Below are positions 7,738 through 16,206 of a stretch of 61,401 bases of DNA, in pieces. Both the position numbers and the translations under genes were made by a program. The notes beneath the pieces were generated by a model, which ran no database searches, had not been told where the DNA came from, and saw only the letters and a list, made by a program, of their open reading frames with translations. Position 1 is the stretch's first letter. Each line of letters opens with the position of its first letter. Source of the DNA: Nostoc sp. JL34 (GTDB lineage Bacteria; Cyanobacteriota; Cyanobacteriia; Cyanobacteriales; Nostocaceae); the NCBI RefSeq assembly GCF_017114945.1, contig NZ_JABXKQ010000027.1, positions 1 to 61,401 on the forward strand. Reading direction: 5' to 3'.

Positions 7738-9678
7738 ATGATTCTCCCTCGTGTTTTTCCTAAGTACAGTAAAGTAGATGTTTTGCTTGCAAAGCTGAAG
7801 TTTCTGAAATCAGCAAGGCTTTTATTATTTAGTTTGTCAGTATTATCTTTTACCCTAGGTATAGGATTGGCAAGTATAGCGTTCCTGGATAGTGCGTTAG
7901 CGCAGCTCGCCGTTGGCATTCGCGTTAGCGTCTCTGAAAGAGAAGCCTCTCGCATCGCTCAGATTCCATCGACACCAGATTCAGCACCTCTGAATGAGAA
8001 AACACCTTCTCTGGCTAACGTGTTATTTGTCAACCCTAATGTTGGAGATGACAAGGCAGGCAACGGCAGCGAATCTGCTCCTGTAAAAACGATTACCCAA
8101 GCGTTGCGATTAGCTAACGCCAACACTGTGATTATGCTCTCCACAGGCACTTATAGCGCTGAGACAGGAGAAGAATTTCCCTTAATGCTGAAATCGGGTG
8201 TTTCAATTCAAGGCAACCCTAGCAATCAAGGTAAGGACATTATTATTCAAGGAGGCGGTGATTACCTGAGTCGGAGTTTTGCCGGTCAAAACGTGACAAT
8301 TGTGGGGGCAAACCAAGCGGTACTGACTGGTGTGACGGTGACAAACCCTAATCGCCGTGGTTACGGTTTATGGATTGAATCTAGCAATCCGGTAGTCGCA
8401 GAAAATACATTTAGTGGCAGTACCCAAGATGGGATTTCTGTCAGTGGTAATGCTACACCCACCATTAGCAAGAATTACTTCGATCGCAATGGAGCCAATG
8501 GCATCACAATTGCTGGTAACTCCAGTCCCCAAGTGAAGGAAAACGTCTTTCACCAAACGGGTTTTGGGATTAATATTGCCCAAAATTCCACTCCTATAGT
8601 CATCGGCAATCAAATTCAGAACAATAGATCGGGAATTGTGGTACAAGCAAATGCCCGCCCGATTTTGCGGAATAATTCTATTCAAGATAATAAAGAAGAT
8701 GGTTTAGTTGCGATCGCTCAAGCAATGCCAGATTTGGGTAGTGCATCCGAACCTGGGGGTAATACATTTCAAAATAATGGCCGCTACGACATTAACGCCA
8801 GCGCTGCTAAACAGGTAATTTCTGCTGCTGGTAACAATCTTGTGAGCGATCGCATCACTGGCAAAGTAGACATTAACGGGACAACAGCACTAGCAACCCA
8901 AAATTCTCAATCTGTTCCTGCTTCCAATAATGTTTTACGAGAAATCCCAGCAAACGCCGAAATCACCTTTTCAGCTCCCGAAATCTCTGAAACTACCAAT
9001 AGGCAAACCAGCAACAGTATTTCAGCAAATAATCCTGTTTCTACACAATTAAACAGTCAATTGCTGCCATTAGTACCAGCCAATGTACAACTTTCCCCAC
9101 CTATATCCAATCAACAACTGTCCACCCCTAGAGTCGCTGGATTTCCGACTCCTAGCAGTTTGTCTGCTAGACAAATCCCAACTAACACTCAAGTTGCACA
9201 GTTGTCTAATACAGCACAGTTAAATTATGTGCGGATTGATCCTAATACGATTGAGTTTACTGCCCCTGAGTATCCATCCAATGCAGTTGTACAGCCACCA
9301 GTTCCAAGTATGAGGGAGCAAACACAGCAGTCATTACCAATATTAGAAGCTACTGCCCCAAATGCTTCAGCAGTTTTACCACTTCCTGATAATAATATCC
9401 CCATTGCTAATACTGGCAATATACGAACAAGTTCTGCAAGTATTCCATATCGTAGTAATGCAACACAGTTCGGTATCCGTTATCGCGTAGTAGTGACACT
9501 CTTCAGTGATAAGGATAAAGATTTAGTGCGATCGCTTGCTCCTGGTGCGTTTCCCACCGTTTGGGAAGGTCAAAGAGTTATGCAAGCAGGAGTATTTAGC
9601 AGTGAATATAACGCGAAAGAAATGCTAAAAACCCTTTCTAGTAAAGGTTTAAGAGCCATTATGGAGCCGTTGAATTAA
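7738..9678 (+). CDS. Exported parallel beta-helix (DUF1565) protein with C-terminal SPOR-like domain
   Basis: About 646 residues. A long N-terminus holds a hydrophobic signal segment (about 25-48) ending DSALA. A DUF1565/right-handed beta-helix follows (about 80-370), with NPNVGDDKAGNGSES and repeated rungs such as NTFSGSTQDGI, NYFDRNGANGI and NQIQNNRSGI. Next comes a Pro/Ser/Gln-rich linker (about 380-560), then a SPOR-like module near the end (YRVVVTLFSD to LKTLSSKGLRAIMEP). Likely secreted or envelope-bound, perhaps binding polysaccharide or peptidoglycan. A GTG at 7729 is only two bases after AAGGAG (7721-7726), whereas ATG 7738 is 11 bases away, so 7738 is chosen. An SDR is translated in frame just after the signal peptide. 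Confidence 0.8.
   Translation: MILPRVFPKYSKVDVLLAKLKFLKSARLLLFSLSVLSFTLGIGLASIAFLDSALAQLAVGIRVSVSEREASRIAQIPSTPDSAPLNEKTPSLANVLFVNPNVGDDKAGNGSESAPVKTITQALRLANANTVIMLSTGTYSAETGEEFPLMLKSGVSIQGNPSNQGKDIIIQGGGDYLSRSFAGQNVTIVGANQAVLTGVTVTNPNRRGYGLWIESSNPVVAENTFSGSTQDGISVSGNATPTISKNYFDRNGANGITIAGNSSPQVKENVFHQTGFGINIAQNSTPIVIGNQIQNNRSGIVVQANARPILRNNSIQDNKEDGLVAIAQAMPDLGSASEPGGNTFQNNGRYDINASAAKQVISAAGNNLVSDRITGKVDINGTTALATQNSQSVPASNNVLREIPANAEITFSAPEISETTNRQTSNSISANNPVSTQLNSQLLPLVPANVQLSPPISNQQLSTPRVAGFPTPSSLSARQIPTNTQVAQLSNTAQLNYVRIDPNTIEFTAPEYPSNAVVQPPVPSMREQTQQSLPILEATAPNASAVLPLPDNNIPIANTGNIRTSSASIPYRSNATQFGIRYRVVVTLFSDKDKDLVRSLAPGAFPTVWEGQRVMQAGVFSSEYNAKEMLKTLSSKGLRAIMEPLN
7903..7962 (+). repeat. 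SDR translated inside the beta-helix gene
   Basis: The segment with GCGTTAGCGTCTCTGAAAG, and its partner AGAGAAGCCTCTCGC, encodes AVGIRVSVSEREASRIA and interrupts the junction between the signal peptide and the mature protein. It has the word composition of Nostoc small dispersed repeats and keeps the reading frame. Confidence 0.6.
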
Positions 9679-9734
9679 TTGGGCATTGGGCATTGGTTAT
9701 TCTCCTTGCCCCCATCTCCCCACTCCTAAAAACC

Positions 9735-10964
9735 CTATACCGATTTATGATCCAAACGAGTCGCTTGCTCTAGGGCGGCTTTTTCTTTGGCTCGGCGGAC
9801 ATAGGGTTGTAATTGGGTGCGATCGCAGGCTGTGAAAATACTCAGGTTTTCTAAGGCGATCCCTCGCATTAACATTTCTACGCGCCAAGTTTGTTGTGCC
9901 TGGGCGATCGCTGGCGTTTGTCCTTGGGGAGTTAATAGTCCTTCACTCCATGCTTGCCAACGTGTCTCAAGTTCTGATTCTGAGATGGGTGTACCTATAT
10001 CATTCAGAAACATGGCTGTTTGAGTATCTTTACGACTTTTCAGCCATTTGATTAAGGGATTATTGGTAAAAGAGCCGTAGCGTTTGCCCAAAATCCACTG
10101 ATTCACCGGCACTTGACGGACAAATCCGGGGATTGTGATTTGTAGGAAGTGCCCTTGAGCATCGTAGATTTGGTGCGATCGCTGCAAGCTAATTATTTCT
10201 GTGACGGATAATCCAGCCCCAAATAACACGTAAGCCAAGGCATAATCTCGGATTCCCAATTTCCTAGCTTGTTGCAGAATTTCGTGAACTAAAGTAGCTG
10301 GTAAATCAGCTACTTCTGTGGTGATAAACCCTCCTTGTAAGCAGTTTGTTGCTGATTCTGCTGAGGATGACATCGCTCCATGTAAAAACAATTCCACCAA
10401 ATTTTCCAGAAAATCATCTCGATCTTCCCAAAGTTCGTGAAATTCGCTGGTGAACTCAATTACGGCATATCCCAAGATCATCCCATTCAGCAAACTGGCT
10501 AATTTTTCTGCGGGTAAATAGGTATTTAAGTGTCCTTGCTGGATTACAGTAGCTAAATACTGAGCTACATAGCGGTTTGCCTCTGTTACTCCCCTGCCTA
10601 GTGCGCGGCGATTTTCTGCCGGGAATTGGTCGGCTTCACCGACCACAGACCGGACGAACTCTGGCACCCGTTCTAATGCATGTAAGCTATCACTTGCATA
10701 ATCTTTAAGAGCTTGGTAAACATTGCCCGGAGGTGTTGCCCGCCGCACCAGCGATTCACCTAAATCCTTGAAGGCCGCGGACTCTTCCAGCACAGCCAAA
10801 AGCAGTCCATGCTTATTGCCAAAATTCCGAAATAGAGTCACTTCGTTGACTTCGGCTTTTTCAGCAATTTGGCGGGTTGTGGTAGCGCTAACTCCCTGAG
10901 CAGAAAACAACTCAAGTGCAGCTTGAATCAGGCGTTGACGAGTGGAAATGAGTTGAGATGACAT
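9735..10964 (-). CDS. TetR-family regulator fused to a recombinase-like domain
   Basis: About 409 residues, twice the usual TetR length. Residues 5-55 form a TetR helix-turn-helix (RQRLIQAALELFSAQG, TTTRQIAEKAEVNEVTLFRNF), followed by a ligand/dimer domain to about 200. The last 185 residues resemble the catalytic domain of tyrosine recombinases: DYALAYVLFGAGLSVTEIISL matches the box-I helix pair but has Ser where the catalytic Arg should be. A conserved-looking tail (LQPYVRRAKEKAALEQA) keeps a Tyr near the nucleophile position. Recombination is therefore unlikely; DNA binding or oligomerisation is plausible. ATG 10964 is preferred over TTG 10976. Divergent from the desaturase, with two matching palindromes in between. 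The recombinase similarity is by eye. Confidence 0.75.
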   Translation of the reverse strand: MSSQLISTRQRLIQAALELFSAQGVSATTTRQIAEKAEVNEVTLFRNFGNKHGLLLAVLEESAAFKDLGESLVRRATPPGNVYQALKDYASDSLHALERVPEFVRSVVGEADQFPAENRRALGRGVTEANRYVAQYLATVIQQGHLNTYLPAEKLASLLNGMILGYAVIEFTSEFHELWEDRDDFLENLVELFLHGAMSSSAESATNCLQGGFITTEVADLPATLVHEILQQARKLGIRDYALAYVLFGAGLSVTEIISLQRSHQIYDAQGHFLQITIPGFVRQVPVNQWILGKRYGSFTNNPLIKWLKSRKDTQTAMFLNDIGTPISESELETRWQAWSEGLLTPQGQTPAIAQAQQTWRVEMLMRGIALENLSIFTACDRTQLQPYVRRAKEKAALEQATRLDHKSV

Positions 10965-10972
10965 AGAGAAAT

Positions 10973-10987
10973 GCAAGTGGCACTTGC
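10973..10987. promoter_or_regulatory. Putative operator 1 of the TetR fusion protein
   Basis: GCAAGTGGCACTTGC is a perfect inverted repeat of six-base arms around a three-base centre. It lies nine bases before the regulator ATG and nearly matches the second site at 11021-11035, which suggests autoregulation. Confidence 0.7.
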
Positions 10988-11020
10988 AGGAAGTATCAGA
11001 GTTCTGCTAGCATAACAAAT

Positions 11021-11035
11021 GTAAGTGATACTTGC
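11021..11035. promoter_or_regulatory. Putative operator 2 of the TetR fusion protein
   Basis: GTAAGTGATACTTGC shares the pattern G(C/T)AAGTGnnACTTGC with operator 1. The centres are 48 bases apart, and this site is about 100 bases upstream of the desaturase start. Confidence 0.7.
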
Positions 11036-11138
11036 TTTATTCTACTGTAACGAACTAGTATACAGGGCGGGTAAATCCCTTGTGGGATGGCATCCGATAA
11101 AAGGCAAATCGCTTCATCATCCATCAACAGGAATTTTT

Positions 11139-11996
11139 ATGACCGCAAATTTTGGGGCGATCGCCCCTGAGAGAGGCAACTCACCTCAACTCAGTTGGAC
11201 AAATGTAGTATTTTTTGCTACATTTCATGCTTTAGCACTTCTGGCTCCTTGGTTTTTCTCCTGGCCAGCATTAGGTTTGCTAGTGTTTCTCCACTGGTTA
11301 TTCGGGAGCATTGGTATTTGCTTGGGATATCACCGACTACTGAGCCATAAAAGTTTCCAGGTTCCTAAGTGGTTAGAGTATGCGATCGCCCTCATTGGAG
11401 CGTTGGCTTTGCAAGGGGGGCCAATTTTTTGGGTAGGTGGACACCGCCAGCATCACGCCCACACAGAAGATATCAATTTAGACCCCTACTCTGCTCAAAG
11501 AGGATTTTGGTGGAGCCATATATTGTGGATTTTTTACCCACGTCCAGAATTTTTTGACTATGACACCTATAAAAAATATGCCCCTGACTTAGCCAGACAA
11601 CCCTTTTATTGCTGGCTGGATCGCTACTTCTTGCTATTACAAATACCCTTCGGGCTACTGCTATATGCTTTAGGAGGATGGTCTTTTGTATTCTACGGAG
11701 TGTTTCTCAGATGTGTCTTGCTTTGGCATTCAACCTGGTTTGTGAACTCAGCATCACACCTTTGGGGTTATCGCACCTTTGATGCCAATGATGGCGCTCG
11801 TAATCTTTGGTGGGTATCCCTCGTCACTTATGGAGAAGGATGGCACAACAACCATCATACTTATCCCCACATGGCAAAATCTGGGTTGTCTTGGTGGGAG
11901 ATTGATGTTACTTGGTGGAGTATCTCAGTGTTGCAGACTTTGGGTTTAGCCAAAAAAGTTGTCTCGCGTCCTCCTCAAGGTGCAACTCACGGCTAA
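11139..11996 (+). CDS. desC: Acyl-lipid/acyl-CoA delta-9-type fatty-acid desaturase
   Basis: A 285-residue membrane di-iron desaturase that would place the first double bond in fatty acyl chains of membrane lipids. The three histidine boxes are complete: H65-R-L-L-S-H70, H102-R-Q-H-H106 and H236-N-N-H-H240. Four hydrophobic stretches (about 22-62, 82-100, 163-180 and 183-196) fit the family topology. ATG 11139 is chosen because the longer in-frame GTG start at 11025 lies inside operator 2 and its extra residues have no family counterpart; AGGAA precedes the ATG. Divergent from a TetR-type regulator, which probably controls it. Type 9 specificity rests on overall resemblance and is less certain than the desaturase call. 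Confidence 0.88.
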   Translation: MTANFGAIAPERGNSPQLSWTNVVFFATFHALALLAPWFFSWPALGLLVFLHWLFGSIGICLGYHRLLSHKSFQVPKWLEYAIALIGALALQGGPIFWVGGHRQHHAHTEDINLDPYSAQRGFWWSHILWIFYPRPEFFDYDTYKKYAPDLARQPFYCWLDRYFLLLQIPFGLLLYALGGWSFVFYGVFLRCVLLWHSTWFVNSASHLWGYRTFDANDGARNLWWVSLVTYGEGWHNNHHTYPHMAKSGLSWWEIDVTWWSISVLQTLGLAKKVVSRPPQGATHG

Positions 11997-12149
11997 ATTG
12001 CAACTAAATTATCATAAATTTGTTATGCCGATTGCTTCTCGTAGTCGGCTTACTAATTTTTACCAGTAGTATTTCACTGTAAAATCTAACGGTTAAAAAT
12101 TAACCTACCCTACATTACACAGCAACTTTAAAAGACTTGTGTGTACACG

Positions 12150-12180
12150 GTGGCCCTTTGGGAGAAGACCGGACTACCTC
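12150..12180. repeat. SDR fragment
   Basis: Contains CCTTTGGGAGAAGACCGGAC. Nearly the same word (GGGAGAAGACCGGAGTAGC) occurs in the SDR inside the response-regulator gene at 13457-13545. Confidence 0.5.
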
Positions 12181-12199
12181 ATGAATTATCAATTACGAA

Positions 12200-14287
12200 T
12201 TATTTTAAATGCCTACAAGAATTGAAATTTAAAATTCGCTGAATCAAATCGGCTTCTACAATTGGTTTTAAGATATAGTCATCTGCCCCCACAGCCAGGG
12301 CCCGGTGCAGGGTATCAGCATCGGCATGAGCCGAAAAGAAGAACACAGGTAGCCGACTCCAGCGCGGATCGCTCTTGACTACCTGGCACAATTCAATGCC
12401 GCTAAACACTGGCATAGCGACATCCAACAACAGCAGATCGGGAGTGGTGGCTTCCAATACTTGCCAAAACTGGCTTGAATCTGCCAAAGTTGTGACCTGA
12501 AAGCCCCACGGTTGCAGTTGGGCTTGTAACAGGGACAACAATACTAGATCGTCATCCACAATCAGCAGTCTGGCATTGATAGTGTCAATTCGGTAGAGGA
12601 GTTGGCTGACGGCTTGAAACACTTCGTTAGGCATGGCAGGTTTTTGCAGAAAGGCGTTGGCTCCTAAACGGCTGACTTCTAGGCGCTTGGTTAAATCGCC
12701 AAGTCCTGTCAGCACCAGCACGGGAATAGTGGGAAATTGGTGCTTCAATTGTGCCAGCAGGGTCAAGCCGCTTTCGGTAGTATTGGGAAAGGTAAGATCC
12801 AATACGATGGCATCGGGCGTGAGGTACTGAAGCCGTTGGCGGGCAAGAGTGAGGTCAGTGGCGGTTTCCAGGTGAATGCTCCAGTTTGGGGCATTTGCCT
12901 GCATTTGCTCAATCAAGTCAGTATCATCATCAATCAACAAAACCAGGCGATCGCTAGACTTCAGTACTAAAGTGGGCGATGTTGTAGCAAAAGTAGGTAA
13001 CTGCTGGATAACTTGCCGGAGTTGCCCAAGCAGCGATTTTAGTTGAACCGCTTCCTCTGATTGCACAGCAGCCGTTGGTGTTTTGAAGGTGTGTTCTATC
13101 TGGCGGGCAAGTTCTGCTGCCTGCGGCATACCAAATGCCCCCAAAGAGCCAATCAGCCGATGGGCGAGGGTGTAGGCGAACTGCCGTCGGTCAGGGGTGA
13201 GAGTATTAGTAAAGAGGTGGGCGATCGCCTCCTCCAGCTTTGCTAGTTGGTTCTGCAATCGCTCCTGAGAATCCTGCCACATCTGCTGAATTGCCGCCAC
13301 TGCCTCCACCTCTGCATCATATCGATTTGCATTCAGTGGGTAGGATAAGGAAGACGCAAGGATGGGAAGATGCTGTGAACCAGCACTTAAGATTGAGCCG
13401 CTTTGCGATGAGGAAGTTGGAGTATTAGATGCCACATTCTCCACTTGCAAAGACCCCATCGCCTTTGGCGTTTCCCCAACTCTTAGAGACGCTACGCGAA
13501 GGGAGAAGACCGGAGTAGCTCTGGTTCCCGTCGAGACTCCGACTTCCTCACCGTGTCCCCGCGTCCTTGCGTCCTCCGACCCCTGCTCCCGCTCTTCTGG
13601 CAAAGATTTCAGCCGATATCCCAGCCCATACAATGTTTCAATCGGATCGCAATTTAGCCCAGCCATCTGGAGTTTGCGCCGCAACCCCCGAATTTGAGTT
13701 GTTACAGCTTCTTCACCAGGACATTCATCAATCGAACAGATGCGATCGAGCAGAGTCCTTCGGTCAAAAATTCGCCGCGGATGTCGCAAAAATAGCTCCA
13801 GCAGTTTGTATTCTTTAGGTGTGAGATGCACGCCTTTTCCTTGACACATGACTTCGCAATTATTCGGATCAAGCTGCAACTGACCCCAGCAGAGTACTTT
13901 GGTTAAGACTGTGCTGCCTCGTCGCAGTAATGCCCGAATCCGAGCTAGCAGTTCTGATAGCTCATAGGGTTTGGTAATATAGTCATCTGCTCCTGCCTCA
14001 AAACCTGCTATCCTATCTGCCGGATCAATCTTCCCTGTGAGCAGCAAAATAGGCTCTTGCTGATTCTGCCTCCTTAGTTGACGACACAGGCGAATTCCAT
14101 TGTCGTCGGGTAGCATGACATCTAGCACGATCAGGTCATACTCTGTTGCTTCGGCTAACTCCAGTGCCGATCGACTATCACTAGCGGTATCAACTGTAAA
14201 CTGCTGTGCTACCAGAGAAGTGGTGAGAGCAGCCGCTGTATCTTTATCATCCTCAACGATAAGCAGTTTCATCTTTGAGACGGGCAA
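12200..14287 (-). CDS. Multi-domain response regulator REC-wHTH-HPt-REC-REC
   Basis: A 695-residue cytoplasmic signalling protein. REC1 (about 6-122) has phospho-acceptor D56, T84 and K106. An OmpR/PhoB-type winged helix (about 128-228) follows, with HLTPKEYKLLELFLRHP and GLGYRL. An HPt domain (about 325-432) carries H376 in AHRLIGSLGAFG. REC2 (about 446-563) has D497 and K549; REC3 (about 572-690) has D622 and K674. The protein thus combines an internal phosphorelay with a DNA-binding output. A translated SDR lies in the linker after the winged helix (about 237-276). ATG 14287 or 14272 (MKLLIVEDD) could start it. No kinase gene is adjacent. Target genes are unknown. Confidence 0.9.
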   Translation of the reverse strand: MPVSKMKLLIVEDDKDTAAALTTSLVAQQFTVDTASDSRSALELAEATEYDLIVLDVMLPDDNGIRLCRQLRRQNQQEPILLLTGKIDPADRIAGFEAGADDYITKPYELSELLARIRALLRRGSTVLTKVLCWGQLQLDPNNCEVMCQGKGVHLTPKEYKLLELFLRHPRRIFDRRTLLDRICSIDECPGEEAVTTQIRGLRRKLQMAGLNCDPIETLYGLGYRLKSLPEEREQGSEDARTRGHGEEVGVSTGTRATPVFSLRVASLRVGETPKAMGSLQVENVASNTPTSSSQSGSILSAGSQHLPILASSLSYPLNANRYDAEVEAVAAIQQMWQDSQERLQNQLAKLEEAIAHLFTNTLTPDRRQFAYTLAHRLIGSLGAFGMPQAAELARQIEHTFKTPTAAVQSEEAVQLKSLLGQLRQVIQQLPTFATTSPTLVLKSSDRLVLLIDDDTDLIEQMQANAPNWSIHLETATDLTLARQRLQYLTPDAIVLDLTFPNTTESGLTLLAQLKHQFPTIPVLVLTGLGDLTKRLEVSRLGANAFLQKPAMPNEVFQAVSQLLYRIDTINARLLIVDDDLVLLSLLQAQLQPWGFQVTTLADSSQFWQVLEATTPDLLLLDVAMPVFSGIELCQVVKSDPRWSRLPVFFFSAHADADTLHRALAVGADDYILKPIVEADLIQRILNFNSCRHLK
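13457..13577 (-). repeat. SDR-like segment translated in the response-regulator linker
   Basis: Contains CTTAGAGACGCTACGCGAAG and GGGAGAAGACCGGAGTAGC. It encodes a low-complexity Arg/Gly/Thr-rich linker (about residues 237-276, including VASLRVGETPKA) not expected of the flanking domains, and it keeps the frame. Confidence 0.55.
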
Positions 14288-14591
14288 AGGATTGTCAAAC
14301 TTACCTAATTAGGTAGCATCTCAGGTTAATGTAACGAAATTTTTCTGTTTATCTTTAAGTACAAAAATTTCAACACAACTACAGAAGATTAATCTTAATA
14401 ACACAAAACAAGTATCCATCTGTAATACAATTAAGCTTAAATAAATTAATAGAAAGCTTCATCTATCCAATAGATTGAGAATAGTTTATGCCTAATGACA
14501 TAAATTAATTCGTGTTAATTTCATTTGGATATATTCATCTGATTTAGGGTTTACTCCATTAAGTTTGTACTCATCAATGCCCGCCTATTAC
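14288..14591. other. AT-rich intergenic region upstream of the insertion sequence
   Basis: About 300 bases that should hold the promoter of the minus-strand response regulator. No gene or clear repeat was seen. Confidence 0.5.
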
Positions 14592-14664
14592 CCCTCTTCT
14601 GTCACTTTCTGGGTATTCTGAATAAAAGAATAAAAAAATAAAACCCTGAAAGGTAAGTAGGGCA

Positions 14665-16048
14665 ATGGATGTAGAATTACAAATCTTGAAACATTTGGCA
14701 AGAGATGCTCACCCAACAGTTGCTACCATAGATGAATATTGTGCAGAGTATAAAGACCTGTTTAAAGAAGTAAGAAATTATGAATGCTTCAAATATTTAC
14801 ATCTGGGAATAATGTCACAAATTAAAAGAAAATCATTGCCAGAGATAGCGAAAGTTGTAAGTATAAACTCCGCCCAATCATTACATCATTTTCTAGCCAA
14901 TTTAAATTGGTCATTAGATAAATTAAAACAACGAAGATTAAATAAACTCAAAAAAGTACTAGATGGAAATGCGATTACAGTAGTAATAGATGAAACAGGA
15001 GATAGAAAAAAAGGTAAAAAGACTGATTATGTAGCAAGACAATATCTAGGAAGTGTAGGGAAAATGGATAATGGGATAGTTTCAGTCAATGCTTATGGAG
15101 TTTACTCGAATATAACATTTCCTTTAACTGTAAAAGTATTCAAACCGAAAGGGACACTAAAAGCAGAGGATAAATATAAAACTAAAATAGAGTTGGCATC
15201 AGAAATTATTGCTGAGTTAATGGAATCAGGCTTTAATATTAAATTAGTACTAGCAGATAGCTTATATGGTGAAAGTAGCCAGTTTATTAGAAAACTAGCT
15301 GAATATAAATTAGATTATGTCGTAGCAATAAGAAGTAATCATGGAGTCTGGCTTCCAGCAGAGCAGAGCGTTAGGGCGAATAAGTGGTGTAAATTTAACA
15401 GAACATTTAGCAATGAAAAATCAGAAACTAGATACATTAGGGAAATAATTTATGGTAAAAAAAGAGCCATAACTTACTGGGAAATAACTACTGATCCAGA
15501 AACCATGCCAGAGAATTCTACTTCTTTTGTGATGACAAATCTTCAAGGTAATCTCAAGAAAATTTTAGGAGATTTATATGGATTAAGAACCTGGGTAGAA
15601 TATGGTTTCCGACAGTGTAAACAGGAACTAGGTTGGACAGATTATCGTTTCACCAATTTTCAACATATTGAGAGATGGTGAGCCAGCGCGGTCTTGGGGG
15701 TTTCCCCCATCAGCGACTGGCGAACCCGAAGGGTGGGAAATTATTTTTTGTGTTTATACGATGATTAGTTTAAATTCTTCAGCCTTGTTAGGCTTAAATA
15801 AATCTCGTCAAATTGAAACTGAGGTACAAGAAAATAGTGATATTGATTTTTCTAATCATCAACAATGGAACCATGAATGCGGATGGAAGAATACCTTAAA
15901 TAATCTGCGTCTCATTGCCCAACCACTCTTACTATTTTGGTTGATTTATCCCTGGATACATATTTTCCCAAATTCTAATTTATTGCTGGGATTCAATCAA
16001 TTAATTAGTGAAATGAATCAATTTAAACCCTGTTATGCTTCTGGATAA
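14665..16048 (+). pseudogene. Split IS4/IS701-like DDE transposase
   Basis: The first part (14665-15681, 338 residues) carries the DDE catalytic landmarks: VVIDETGDRKKG (first Asp near residue 110), LVLADSLYGE (second Asp) and VEYGFRQCKQELGWTDYRF (the Y/R/E/K-type third region). It stops after HIERW. The reading resumes in another frame at about 15734 with WEIIFCVYTMISLNS and ends at 16048. The cause is a 55-bp SDR at 15679-15733; without it the frame is continuous and gives about 442 residues, a normal length for this group. The start is ATG 14665 with GAAAGG upstream. The protein is predicted non-functional. Confidence 0.85.
15679..15733 (+). repeat. SDR inserted into the transposase gene
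   Basis: 55 bp containing GCGGTCTTGGGGGTTTCCCC and a CCAGTCGCTGA-type inverted arm, flanked by GGTG at both sides (15677-15680 and 15732-15735). 55 is not a multiple of three, so it shifts the frame. GGGGGTTTCCCCC is a self-complementary core. Confidence 0.8.
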
Positions 16049-16206
16049 TTTCACTTAGTTACTACTTGCTAACACCGGAGAGTGACAGAAGAGGGTTAAA
16101 CAAGAGCGATCGCGCAGTGATCAGAGTTTCTGTATGCCAAAGGTTGATATTGTGGCTCAGAGGTATAACCTGAGTATTAATCTACTTCCTACTTTTCCTA
16201 ACTCGA

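Larger units (their letters stand above)
14592..16095 (+). mobile_element. Insertion sequence, IS4/IS701-like, inactivated
   Basis: About 1.5 kb, bounded by inverted repeats CCCTCTTCTGTCACT (14592-14606) and AGTGACAGAAGAGGG (16081-16095). It encodes one transposase, now split. TTA stands near both outer ends (14588-14590, 16096-16098) and may be a trace of the target duplication, but the left copy is separated by one extra C. The element is AT-rich compared with flanking genes, consistent with transfer. Confidence 0.82.

Noticed and set aside
9735..10964. Active integrase with an attachment site
   Set aside because: The key catalytic Arg is replaced, the His motifs are absent, and no direct att-like repeats or tRNA are nearby; the N-terminus is a regulator.
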